Below, in pieces: positions 32,944 to 40,894 of a stretch of DNA of 64,000 nt. The translations under genes and the position numbers were made by a program. Below the pieces are notes generated by a model. That model saw only the letters and a list, made by a program, of their open reading frames with translations, had not been told where the DNA came from and did no database searches. Origin of the DNA: Actinoplanes sp. M2I2. Its GTDB lineage: Bacteria > Actinomycetota > Actinomycetes > Mycobacteriales > Micromonosporaceae. The stretch lies in the NCBI RefSeq assembly GCF_023544445.1, contig NZ_JALPVJ010000002.1, positions 1-64,000 of the forward strand. The letters run 5' to 3'. The first letter of the stretch is position 1; every line of letters begins with the position of its first letter.

Positions 32944-33455
32944 CACCACTGGGGCTCCATGTCCGCGGCCTTGCGCCGGACCAGGTTGGCGCGGAAGGCG
33001 GCGACGGTCGTCGAACCCACCACGGCCCGGCCCGAGAAGAAGAACGTGGGACCCAGCAGGCGGTCGACCGACACGGTGAAGGTCACCGTGTCGCCGGGGG
33101 CGACGATCCGGAAGAACCGTGAGTTCATGGCGCCGACCAGCGTCAGCTCGTCCTCGGCGAGACGCGTGGTGCTCAGCTGGAACAGGATGATCCCGGACTG
33201 CGCGAACGCCTGACTCAGGTGGCTGGCCGGGAAGATCGCGCGCTCCGGGAAGTGTCCCGCGATCGCGTCCATCTGGGCCGACACCGAGAGCCGGCTGACC
33301 AGCCGGACACCGGGCTCGTAGTCGAGCACGCGGTCCAGGTAGAGCATCGGGTGCCGGTGACGCAGCCAGGTCTTGATCTCGGTGAAGCCCATCGTCCGGC
33401 TCGGCCCGGAGGACGGGTCCTGCTCGGTCGCGACGGCGGATTCAGCGGTGGACAT
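32940..33455 (-). CDS. FabZ-like hotdog protein with altered active site
   Basis: A 171-aa protein of the FabZ/FabA dehydratase family. The motif RHRHPMLYLDRVLDYEPG matches the FabZ segment with the catalytic His (HRYPFLLVDRV in FabZ). GHFPERAIFPASHLSQAFAQ matches [20 protein letters not shown]. In the latter the catalytic Glu position is Gln. It also lacks the PGV turn. It may thus be an inactive or repurposed subunit (inference). The protein starts at ATG 33455, overlaps the thioesterase gene by 14 bp and is coupled to the KS gene by GTGA. The first 40 residues are disordered. Confidence 0.8.
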   Translation of the reverse strand: MSTAESAVATEQDPSSGPSRTMGFTEIKTWLRHRHPMLYLDRVLDYEPGVRLVSRLSVSAQMDAIAGHFPERAIFPASHLSQAFAQSGIILFQLSTTRLAEDELTLVGAMNSRFFRIVAPGDTVTFTVSVDRLLGPTFFFSGRAVVGSTTVAAFRANLVRRKAADMEPQWW

Positions 33456-33894
33456 CGGAGCGGCTCTCCTCGAGGACGGCGTGCAGGACGGGAAGCAGCG
33501 CGCACGGTGCGCCGGTGGCACGGTCGGTCAGGGCCACGACCAGGGATCCGGTGGCGAGTTCGGCGCCGTCGGTGGTCCGCCGTACGGTCGTGTCGATCCG
33601 GGCCCGGGCCACGCTCAAGCGCCCGACGACGGGTTCCAGGTTCAGCTCGTCGGGGTAGCGGGCCGGCGCGAGGTACCGGGTCGTCGCCTCGGTGACGACC
33701 AGGTCGAAGCCCGCGCTCGCGAGCACGCCGAGCCCGACGCCGAGCCGTTCGAGGTTGGCCAGCAGGGCGGTCTCCTGCAGGGCCGGGTACCGGGCGAAGT
33801 GCACGACGCCGGACGCGTCGGTGTCGGCGTGCTCGACGCTGCGGCGGACCGGCAGCAGACGCGCCCGCTGGGCGGCGGCCGGGACGACCGTCAC
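33442..33894 (-). CDS. 4HBT-type hotdog acyl thioesterase
   Basis: A 150-aa hotdog thioesterase, similar to YbgC/4-hydroxybenzoyl-CoA thioesterases. The motif VEHADTDASGVVHFARYPAL carries the catalytic Asp in the D-x-S-G-V-V-H context. It probably hydrolyses an acyl-carrier or acyl-CoA thioester, either releasing the product of the discrete KS set or proofreading. GTG 33894 overlaps the aminotransferase stop (GTGA). It is the second releasing enzyme in the cluster beside the fused TE of the cysteine NRPS. Confidence 0.85.
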   Translation of the reverse strand: MTVVPAAAQRARLLPVRRSVEHADTDASGVVHFARYPALQETALLANLERLGVGLGVLASAGFDLVVTEATTRYLAPARYPDELNLEPVVGRLSVARARIDTTVRRTTDGAELATGSLVVALTDRATGAPCALLPVLHAVLEESRSDVHR

Positions 33895-35267
33895 GGCGCC
33901 GCCTCGCGCAGAGCTCGCGAGCCCGCGACCAGCCGGGCGACGATCGCCTCGACGTCGTCCGCGGTGGCCACCAGCGGCGGGGCGACCCGCATCGTCGGGT
34001 GGACGTAGCGCAGGTTGTGCGAGCGCCGCCCGGCGCCGGACATGAACTCCACGTAGACGCCGCTGCGGATCATGGCGGTCCGCAGGTCGCCGACCCGGTT
34101 CGCGGCCGCCTCGGTCAGCTCGACCCCGTACAGCAGGCCCACCCCGCGCGCCTCCCGGTACAGGTCGGGGAACTCGGCCACCACCCGGTCGCGCAGCAGC
34201 CGGCCCAGCCCGGCCCCCAGCTCGGCCGAGCGTTCGACCAGGCCCTCGGCCACGACGTGGTCGAGACCGGCGCGGATCACCGCACAGGTGAGCGGGCGCA
34301 GGTCGGACGTCGCCACCGTGCCGGTCGGGCGGACCCCGAGCTCGCGGCGGGCGATGACCATCGAGGTCGACAGGGCGCCCATGCCGAGGCTCTTGCCGAT
34401 CACGGTGATGTCGGTGGGAACGGGACCTTCGTCGTCCGACATCGCGAAGAACCGGCCGGTCTTGGCGAACGTGAGGACCTCGTCGGCCACCAGCAGGCCG
34501 CCGCTGTGCTCGGTGAGCGCGGCCAGCCGGCGCAGGTAGCCCGGTTCCGGTACGAGGATTCCCGCGTCGCCCTGGACGGGTTCCACCACCACCGCCAGCA
34601 GCCGGTCGCCGTTGCGGCTGAACCACTGCTCCGCCGCTTCGACGTCGCCGAACGGGAGGTGCTCGGTGCGGAAGCCGAACTGCTCGGGGTCGACCGTCGG
34701 GAGGCCGACGCGATAGTGCCGGCGGTTGAGCAGCGGAAGCAGCCCGCCCGACCAGCCGTGCCACGCCCCCTGGAACCCGAGCACGATGTCCCGGCGCTCG
34801 GCCCCGGCGACGGCGCGCAGGCGCCGCCGGTCGAAGCGCGACTCGAGGACGAGACGCAGCGCGAGCTCCATGCCCTCGGAGCCCGAGTTGCGTCCGCTGA
34901 CCCGGTAGTCGGCCGCCGGGAACCGGTCGGCGAACAGTCCGCCCGCGCCGAACAGCCGTTCCAGGAGCAGCGAACGTTCCGACGAGGCGATCTCGTCGGT
35001 CACGTAGCCCGCTTGCCGGACCGCGGTGGCCATGGCCGAGGCGATGACCTCCGAGCCGGCGCCCAGGCAGGCGGACCCGTACCCGCCGCTGGCGTCGAGC
35101 ACGTCGAAGGTACGTCCCTGGTCCTGACCGCTCAGCTCGACGAAGTGCTGGACGAGCCCGGTCGCCCCGGTGCACCCGAAGGGCAGCGGCTCTCCCCCGT
35201 AATGGTCGAACTGGACGTCGCGGTCGAACCACGACCCGGCCGAGCGGAGCACGCCGGCAGGTGACAT
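33891..35267 (-). CDS. Class III PLP-dependent aminotransferase (GSA-aminotransferase-like)
   Basis: A 458-aa fold-type I aminotransferase that would convert an aldehyde or ketone into an amine. PLP-binding Asp lies in LLVADEVLTFAKTGRFF and the Schiff-base Lys in ITVIGKSLGMGALSTS. SGRNSGSEGMELALRLV and FQGAWHGWSGG resemble glutamate-1-semialdehyde aminotransferases. Placed between an ACP and a thioesterase, it probably aminates a chain aldehyde or beta-keto carbon or makes an amino-acid building block. No reductase that would give an aldehyde is seen. ATG 35267 has GAGGACACCTCC ahead. A 41-bp gap separates it from the ACP, the only real gap in the operon. Confidence 0.88.
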   Translation of the reverse strand: MSPAGVLRSAGSWFDRDVQFDHYGGEPLPFGCTGATGLVQHFVELSGQDQGRTFDVLDASGGYGSACLGAGSEVIASAMATAVRQAGYVTDEIASSERSLLLERLFGAGGLFADRFPAADYRVSGRNSGSEGMELALRLVLESRFDRRRLRAVAGAERRDIVLGFQGAWHGWSGGLLPLLNRRHYRVGLPTVDPEQFGFRTEHLPFGDVEAAEQWFSRNGDRLLAVVVEPVQGDAGILVPEPGYLRRLAALTEHSGGLLVADEVLTFAKTGRFFAMSDDEGPVPTDITVIGKSLGMGALSTSMVIARRELGVRPTGTVATSDLRPLTCAVIRAGLDHVVAEGLVERSAELGAGLGRLLRDRVVAEFPDLYREARGVGLLYGVELTEAAANRVGDLRTAMIRSGVYVEFMSGAGRRSHNLRYVHPTMRVAPPLVATADDVEAIVARLVAGSRALREAAP

Positions 35268-35308
35268 GGAGGTGTCCTCTCGGGTGGTGGTGGTCGGAGT
35301 CGTGGACG

Positions 35309-35578
35309 TCAATCCGCACTGACCTTGGGACGGCCCTGCAGGGTGCCGACGAGGGCGGCCACGCTGCGGATGCTGGTGAAGTTCTCGGGCGTGAACTCGG
35401 CGTCCGAGATGGTGATCCCGAACGTGTTTTCGCACTGGACCCGCAGCTCGACGAAGCCCAGGGAGTCCAGCCCGAAGTGGTCCCGGAGCCGGTCCTCGGG
35501 GTTCATCCGGTCCTCCGGGATCTCCACGAACAGATCCGTGACCAGCATGGATCCGATGGCTCGCTCGATGTCGTTCAC
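35309..35578 (-). CDS. Acyl carrier protein
   Basis: An 89-aa discrete ACP with attachment serine in DHFGLDSLGFVELRVQCEN and typical helices around it (ERAIGSMLVTDLFVEIPEDR, TPENFTSIRSVAALVGTL). GTG 35578 overlaps the PKS stop (GTGA) and follows AAGGAG. It probably serves both the KS-(AT0) protein upstream, which lacks its own carrier, and the discrete KS set downstream. Confidence 0.9.
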   Translation of the reverse strand: MNDIERAIGSMLVTDLFVEIPEDRMNPEDRLRDHFGLDSLGFVELRVQCENTFGITISDAEFTPENFTSIRSVAALVGTLQGRPKVSAD

Positions 35579-37842
35579 TGAAGTCGCTCTCCTTGCGTCA
35601 GGTGGGGGGTGGGGTGGGGCACGAGGTAGGGACGGCGCTCGAACGGGTAGGTCGGCAGGTGCAGGCGGCGCCGGCGCTCGCCCGTGTGCAGGGCGGCGAA
35701 GTCGACAGTCGCCCCGGCGGCCCAGAGCCGGCCGGCCGCGGTGAGCGCGGCGCGCAGACCGGCCGGTGACCGGGTGGATCCGTCCAGGACGTCGACCGGC
35801 ACCGGCTCGAAATCGCCGGCGGCCGCGGCCCCCGGTTGCCGTCCGATCCGCACGACGAGCTGCCCCGGCGGGCTGTCCAGGGCCGCTGCGACGTCGCACA
35901 GCATCGGACCGCCCGGCACCGGCGCGCCGGCGGTCCCCGTGACGAGCAGAAGGGCTGTTTCGGCCGGGCTCAGCTCGGCGGCCAGGGCCATCGCGCAGCG
36001 GGCGCCGAGCCCGTGCCCGGCCACGGCGTCGGGAAGCACCCCCCAGGACATCAGCAGCCTCGCCGTCGCGTACTGCACAGCAAGGTGCGCGGCCGGACCC
36101 GTCGACGCGCCCGGTGCCGGGGTCTCGAGCAGCTCCCGGCGCAGGTCGTGGCCGAGCTGTGGTCGCGCGGCCTCGGCGATCGCGTCCAGCTGGGCGCGGA
36201 AGACCTCCTCGGCGCCATGGAGTGCCGCAAGCGCCGCGACCGAGCCCGCGGGGTCGCCGCCGGGCTCCGCGAACAGGAACACGGTGCGTCCCCGGCCGGG
36301 GCGACCCTCGCCGCCGTCGCCCGGTCGGCTGCCGCGCAGGGCGGCGACCGCCTCGAGGGCGTTCGAGGCGACCACGAAGTGACGCCGGGAGTGCCCGGCC
36401 CGGCCCGTCTGCAACGTCCAGGCGACGTCGGCCAGGTCGGCGTCCGGATGGCGTTCGAGGTGGTCGGCCAGCGACAGGGCCATGGTGTGCAGGGCCGGCC
36501 CGGTCCGGGCCGAGAGCACCAGCAGCTGGTCCGGTCGGGCGGACGTCGTCGGCAGTCCGGCCGGCGGCTCGGCCACCACCGCGTGGGCGTTGGTGCCGCC
36601 GAAGGCGATCACGTTCGTGGCGCCGATCCGGGTCCGCCCTCCGGATTCCCACGGGATCGTCCGGTCGTTGACGACGAAGGGCGAGGACGCGAAGTCGATC
36701 GCCGGGTTCGGCGCGCTGAAGTTCAGGCTGGCGGGGAGCACGCCGCGCTCCACGCAGAGCACCGTCTTGATCAGTCCGACGATGCCGGCCGCCGCGTCGG
36801 CGTGGCCGATGTTGGCCTTGACCGAGCCGATCCGGCAGTAGCCCGTCCGGTCGGTGCTCTGGCGGAACGCCTTGGTCAGGCCGGCCACCTCGACCGGGTC
36901 GCCGAGCGCGGTGCCGGTGCCGTGCGCCTCGACGTAGCCGATGTCGCCGGCGTCGACCCCGGCCACCAGGTGGGCGGTGCGCGCGGCGCCGGCCGGCCCG
37001 GCCACGCTCGGGACGTGGAAGCCCATCTTGCGCCGGCCGTCGTTGTTCACCGCGGTGCCCCGGATGACCGCGTGCACGGGATCGCCGTCCTCCAGCGCCT
37101 CGGCGAGCGGCCGGAGGACCACCAGGCCCACCGCGCCGGCCCGCACGGTGCCGCGGCCGTGCGCGTCGAACGGACGGGTCCGCCCGTCGTCGGCGAAGAT
37201 GTCCTCCGGATCGTGCACCAGCTCCGGGATCGCGGCCAGCACCGAGGCGCCACCGGCCACGGCCATGGCGCAGTCACCGGCGAGCAGCGAGCCGATGGCG
37301 ACGTGCACCGCCACCAACGACGAGGAACAGGCCGACTGCACCGCCAGGGCCGGTCCGGTCAGGCCCAGCTTGTACGCGATCCGGGTGGCCAGGAAGTCGA
37401 CGTCGTTGCCCTGCTGAACGCGGGAGTCCGACACCGGGACACCCCGGGCGCGGCCCCAGGCCCGGACCAGTGCGCCGTGGTCGGTGATCGACCCCCCGAC
37501 GAACACCCCGGTCGGCAGGCGTTCCGCACCGCCGTGCCCGGCGCGTTCGAGAGCCTCGTGGGCGCACTCCAGCAACAGCCGGTGCTGAGGATCGGTGACC
37601 AGAGCGTCCTCGGAGGTGTAGTCGAAGTAGTCGGCGTCGAAGAATTCCGGGTCCGTCAACCGGCCGTAGGACGGCACGTATCCGTCGGTGGCCGCCGGGA
37701 GCTGGTCGGACAGCACGGAGACCGATTCCCGGCCGGCACAGAGGTTGTCCCAGAAGGCCTCGATGTCCTCGGCCCCGGGGAACCGGCCCGCCATGGCCGT
37801 GACGGCGACAAAACCGCTGTCGGCGACGTCTTCGGTGCTCAT
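35575..37842 (-). CDS. Type I PKS: ketosynthase with inactive acyltransferase, no carrier
   Basis: A 755-aa protein opening the eleven-gene operon. The KS (about 10-430) has Cys172 in VQSACSSSLVAVH, His in EAHGTGTALGDPVEV and His in KANIGHADAAAG. The AT-like part (about 520-700) carries GHGLGARCAMA where GHSxGE is expected, so Gly replaces the nucleophilic Ser, and FLFAEPGGD replaces the GQGxQ motif. There is no carrier domain. The separate ACP follows immediately. ATG 37842 follows GAGGTAT; the frame is open further upstream but lacks homology. Same decay pattern as in the other PKS at 14.6 kb, pointing to a common ancestor or a common need for an AT supplied from outside. Confidence 0.9.
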   Translation of the reverse strand: MSTEDVADSGFVAVTAMAGRFPGAEDIEAFWDNLCAGRESVSVLSDQLPAATDGYVPSYGRLTDPEFFDADYFDYTSEDALVTDPQHRLLLECAHEALERAGHGGAERLPTGVFVGGSITDHGALVRAWGRARGVPVSDSRVQQGNDVDFLATRIAYKLGLTGPALAVQSACSSSLVAVHVAIGSLLAGDCAMAVAGGASVLAAIPELVHDPEDIFADDGRTRPFDAHGRGTVRAGAVGLVVLRPLAEALEDGDPVHAVIRGTAVNNDGRRKMGFHVPSVAGPAGAARTAHLVAGVDAGDIGYVEAHGTGTALGDPVEVAGLTKAFRQSTDRTGYCRIGSVKANIGHADAAAGIVGLIKTVLCVERGVLPASLNFSAPNPAIDFASSPFVVNDRTIPWESGGRTRIGATNVIAFGGTNAHAVVAEPPAGLPTTSARPDQLLVLSARTGPALHTMALSLADHLERHPDADLADVAWTLQTGRAGHSRRHFVVASNALEAVAALRGSRPGDGGEGRPGRGRTVFLFAEPGGDPAGSVAALAALHGAEEVFRAQLDAIAEAARPQLGHDLRRELLETPAPGASTGPAAHLAVQYATARLLMSWGVLPDAVAGHGLGARCAMALAAELSPAETALLLVTGTAGAPVPGGPMLCDVAAALDSPPGQLVVRIGRQPGAAAAGDFEPVPVDVLDGSTRSPAGLRAALTAAGRLWAAGATVDFAALHTGERRRRLHLPTYPFERRPYLVPHPTPHLTQGERLQ

Positions 37843-37978
37843 ATACCTCGTTCTCCGGTCGGAATCGATCGGGACGCCGGCCCGACGGCAGTGACGTCGA
37901 ACGGGCAATCGCCTGGGGAACTGGGAGGGCAGCGTCCATGGGAGCGTAGTCAGAGACCCCTGTCGAAACAGGGAATAA

Positions 37979-38031
37979 GCAGGTGAAGATCCGGCAAATT
38001 CGATCGACAGCTGGCAATGCTATCGAATACC
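37979..38031 (+). promoter_or_regulatory. Repeat copy A with + strand promoter-like boxes
   Basis: CAGGTGAAGATC (from 37980) is followed by AATT-CGATCGACA. The part TCGACA (38004-38009), then a 16-bp spacer and AATACC (38026-38031), resembles a sigma-70-type promoter reading towards the exporter. Copy B at 38183-38236 has the same arrangement with AATACT. The shared block contains the palindrome TCGATCGA, a likely regulator contact. Confidence 0.5.
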
Positions 38032-38052
38032 TCAGCCGTTTACATCTGTCAA
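38024..38052 (-). promoter_or_regulatory. Promoter candidate for the eleven-gene operon
   Basis: On the - strand TTGACA (38052-38047, perfect -35) is followed after 17 bp by TATTCG (38029-38024, weak -10). Transcription would start near 38017 and give a leader of about 175 nt before ATG 37842. It overlaps the + oriented boxes of repeat copy A, so the two directions may exclude each other. Confidence 0.5.
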
Positions 38053-38093
38053 CGTCGACGCCGCATGCTGACGGTTGATCGCGCGTGAGAAGG

Positions 38094-38117
38094 AAAAACG
38101 CCCCTCGGTCGGGCGTT
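38094..38117 (-). terminator. Intrinsic terminator with U-tract, - strand
   Basis: Read on the - strand: AACGCCC, 7-nt loop, GGGCGTT, running into TTTTT (38098-38094). It is one of the few hairpins in this window with a real T-tract. No gene ends here. It either shields the operon promoter from upstream - strand transcription or acts as an attenuator in a longer leader. Confidence 0.65.
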
Positions 38118-38182
38118 CGTGACCGTTGCGGGACAGGTTTGGTGGCAACACGATCGGACACTCGGACGTCCACAACGGATGA

Positions 38183-38236
38183 TCAGGTGAAGATCAGGGG
38201 AATTTCGATCGACATGCGGTGAATCGCGTTAATACT
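38183..38236 (+). promoter_or_regulatory. Repeat copy B with + strand promoter-like boxes
   Basis: Near-copy of 37979-38031, 205 bp further on, starting CAGGTGAAGATC. TCGACA (38209-38214), a 16-bp spacer and AATACT (38231-38236) would start a transcript about 190 nt before the exporter ATG at 38428. The two copies differ at only a few positions over the first 31 bases, including one inserted T. Confidence 0.55.
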
Positions 38237-38427
38237 GTGCGGGTCGCCGCCCATTGCCGTTGCTGCTTGACAAAGGTGGCACGGCTGGATCTACTAATGG
38301 CTCGCCGACCATTCGACCGCCATTCGTTTCACCATTGACGGTGACCTGATATCCCGTGACGTGCGTGAAGCCTGGAGTCGGCAATCTTTCCCGTTGTTGA
38401 CCGGCGTGATGTGGACGGAGACGTGGA

Positions 38428-39711
38428 ATGACCGGGTGGCGATCGGGCCTGCGCCGGAGCCTGTGGGGCGCCGCGGACTACCGCAACCTCTGGCTGTCCC
38501 AGACGACCAGCCTGTTCGGCACCGGCATCACCCTTCTGGCCCTTCCCCTGGTGGCGCTGTTCCTCCTCGACGCGTCGCCGTTCGAGGTCGGCCTGCTCTG
38601 GGCGGTCGAATACCTGCCGATTCTGCTGATCGGTCTCCCGGCCGGCGTCTGGGTGGACCGGTTGCCGTTGCGCGCCGTGATGGTCGGGGCCGACGTGATG
38701 CGGGCGGTGGCTCTGCTCGCCGTACCGATCGCGCTGGGCCTCGGCGTTCTGAGCATGCCCTTGCTGTACGTCGTGACGTTCCTCATCGGCCTGGGCACGC
38801 TGTTCTACGACGTCGCGCAGTTGTCGATCCTGCCCGCGCTGGTCGCCGACGACCGCCTGGTCGACGCCAACGGGAAGCTCGAACTGTCCCGGTCGGTGGC
38901 GCAGGTCGGCAGCCCGGCCGTCGGCGGTCTGATGGTGCAGGTGCTCACCGCCCCGCTCGCGGTGCTCGCCGACGCGGTGACCTATCTGTCGTCGGCCTAC
39001 TACGTGCTGCGCATCCGCAAGCCGCCACCGGTGACCCGGCCGGCCGAGCCGGCCAGTCTCCGCCAGGACATCCGCGAGGGCCTCCGGTTCGTCTTCGGTC
39101 ATCCCCTGATGCGGCCGCTGTTGTGGTGCGCCACGCTGGCCGAGCTGGCCTCCGCGATCATCCTCGCGCTGCAGGTGGTCTACGCCGCCGAGGTCCTGCT
39201 CCTGAGCCCGGTGGTTATCGGTGTCGCGTTGGCCGTCGGCAACGGCGGCGGTGTGGTCGGATCGCTCCTCGCGGAACCCTTCGCACGCCGTTTCGGGACC
39301 GGGACCGCCTTCCTGGTCTCGATCGTGCTGTTCACCGCCGGCTCGGCCATCCTGCCGATCTCCACCGGGCCGGTGACGTTCGCGCTGGGCATGTTCATCG
39401 CCTACCTCGGCGCCTTCACGTTCAACGTCCTGCAGGTCAGCCTCTGCCAGGCCGTGACGCCACCGCACCTGCTCGGGCGGATGAACTCGGTCTTCCGGTT
39501 CGCCACCTGGGGCGTCATCCCGCTGGGGGCGGCCGGCGGCGGGCTCCTGGTCGATGCGATCGGCCTGCGCGGCGTGTTCTGGCTGGCCGCCGCGCTGAAC
39601 GCCCTCTCCTTCATCCCGCCGTGGCTGTCGAAGATCCACCGGCTTCGCGAGGTCGTCCACCACAGTGCCGAGGAGCCGGCCGTGGAAACCGGAAAGTCCA
39701 CAGCTCGGTGA
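38428..39711 (+). CDS. MFS transporter (enterobactin exporter-like, MFS_3)
   Basis: A 427-aa inner-membrane transporter with about 12 hydrophobic segments. Motif A-like loop GVWVDRLPLRAVMVGADVMRA lies between helices 2 and 3. LRQDIREGLRFVFGHPLMRP is typical of the central loop of MFS_3 exporters. It resembles the transporter half of the NRPS fusion at 22 kb. It is divergent from the biosynthetic operon and shares its control region, so export of the product or self-resistance is the likely role. ATG 38428 follows GGAGACGTGGA. Confidence 0.88.
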   Translation: MTGWRSGLRRSLWGAADYRNLWLSQTTSLFGTGITLLALPLVALFLLDASPFEVGLLWAVEYLPILLIGLPAGVWVDRLPLRAVMVGADVMRAVALLAVPIALGLGVLSMPLLYVVTFLIGLGTLFYDVAQLSILPALVADDRLVDANGKLELSRSVAQVGSPAVGGLMVQVLTAPLAVLADAVTYLSSAYYVLRIRKPPPVTRPAEPASLRQDIREGLRFVFGHPLMRPLLWCATLAELASAIILALQVVYAAEVLLLSPVVIGVALAVGNGGGVVGSLLAEPFARRFGTGTAFLVSIVLFTAGSAILPISTGPVTFALGMFIAYLGAFTFNVLQVSLCQAVTPPHLLGRMNSVFRFATWGVIPLGAAGGGLLVDAIGLRGVFWLAAALNALSFIPPWLSKIHRLREVVHHSAEEPAVETGKSTAR

Positions 39712-40050
39712 CCTCGTCGATGACGGCCGGCGCGGCCGCCGGGTCGCCGTGGTCCAGCCGGACCGTGCCGGCTCGGACGACCGCTTCGTCGGGAAGCCTC
39801 TCCCTTTCGTCAGGGCCCAGTCGTCAGTGGAGGGTGGTGGACGCCTTGTGACGCGGCGTCTTTGCGTACCCGTGAGTCACCAGCAGACCGTCGCCCAGGG
39901 GCGGATGCGGATGCCGTCGGGATCACGTCCTCGTCGGCGCGAGCGTCACTTCAGCGCAGGCGTCATCCGAATGGCCGGGAAAGCCGGATGCTCGCATGAT
40001 CACGCCGCTCTTCGCCATCACTAGTCTCCGGCGGGGGAGGCGCGGAGACG
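39712..40050. other. Intergenic region (339 bp), no feature recognised
   Basis: No gene, hairpin or promoter with clear support. The 3' flank of the exporter gene could contain the eroded end of a - strand gene (39712-39800 reads without stops), but no family is recognisable. The ribosome binding site GGGGGAGG of the next gene is at 40033-40040. Confidence 0.4.
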
Positions 40051-40833
40051 GTGTTGTTCACGGCTAAATGCCCGGTTGCTGCCGATGAGCAGGAGTGGAT
40101 CGACGGCCGCATGGCCCGGTTCCTCGAGCGGTTCGGCACCAGCTGGCTCGGCTCGCCTGTCATCTTGCCCACCGCGGAGTTCTTCCCGGGCGCCTATACC
40201 GGCACCGAGCAAGACATGCGTCGGGCGGTCGTCGCCGTTTGCGGATTCATGGGCGTCGACGACTCGCGCATCTTCGTCAAGTTCCCCGAGGCCATCTCGA
40301 GGGAGGCCGGGACGGCGAGGCGATGGACCAGGGTCGCCGGCACGAGCAGCATGTCGCCCGCAGCGACGTCCGCCGACACGTATACCCGGTCGGACGCTCC
40401 TAGCAGCTACCGCAGGATCGGCAGGAACGCACGTATCTCGCTCGACCCGACGCTCGGCCGGCACCCGCTGCTGCTGCTGGCCACGATCGCGCGCGAGTTG
40501 GCGTACGACCGGCTCCTCACCGGGAAGGGCAGGCTCGTCAACAGAGAATTGCAGCCCGTATCCGAGCTGTTGACGGTGTTCCTCGGTTTCGGGGTCATCA
40601 CGGCGAACGCAGCGTTCGAGTTCTCCCACACCACGGATCAGGACAGCCGTCGCGGCCAGTGGTCGGCAAGCCGCCTTGGCCTGCTCACCGAGCCGATGTA
40701 CGGCTACGCGCTTGCCCGCTACGCCATGATGCGCGGCGAGCCGCGTCCGGATTGGGCTCGCTTCGTCGACAGTAATCCGCGCGCCTACCTGAGGAAGGGC
40801 GTGCGTTTCATCAGGCGGCTGGAACGCAGCTGA
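40051..40833 (+). CDS. Hypothetical protein with a degenerate HExxH-like site
   Basis: A 260-aa protein without a signal peptide or membrane helix. The core LLLLATIARELAYDRLL sits where, as I remember related actinobacterial proteins, a zinc-protease-like HELxHxxLL motif stands. Here the His residues are Arg and Tyr/Asp. ELLTVFLGFGVITANAAFEF and LLTEPMYGYALARYAMMRGE follow, then a basic C-terminus. If the comparison is right, this is a metal-free relative. GTG 40051 is preceded by GGGGGAGG and GGAG. It lies between the exporter and the C-A-PCP NRPS, convergent with the latter. No role in biosynthesis can be inferred. Confidence 0.55.
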   Translation: MLFTAKCPVAADEQEWIDGRMARFLERFGTSWLGSPVILPTAEFFPGAYTGTEQDMRRAVVAVCGFMGVDDSRIFVKFPEAISREAGTARRWTRVAGTSSMSPAATSADTYTRSDAPSSYRRIGRNARISLDPTLGRHPLLLLATIARELAYDRLLTGKGRLVNRELQPVSELLTVFLGFGVITANAAFEFSHTTDQDSRRGQWSASRLGLLTEPMYGYALARYAMMRGEPRPDWARFVDSNPRAYLRKGVRFIRRLERS

Positions 40834-40894
40834 GCGCCGACGCAACTGCCCCGGGCCCTCGGCCGGCCGTGCCGTCGCCGCCCCGATTCCCCGC

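Larger units (their letters stand above)
37843..38427. other. Divergent intergenic control region (585 bp) of the main operon and the exporter
   Basis: No gene is supported. The region is less GC-rich than its surroundings. It holds two copies of a long direct repeat with a built-in promoter (about 37979-38031 and 38183-38236), a - strand promoter overlapping the first copy, and a - oriented hairpin-plus-T-tract terminator between the copies. Each is listed separately. Confidence 0.6.

Noticed and set aside
38041-38400. Small ORF or riboswitch in the operon leader
   Set aside because: No ribosome-bound small ORF and no known riboswitch consensus could be seen; only a terminator hairpin.
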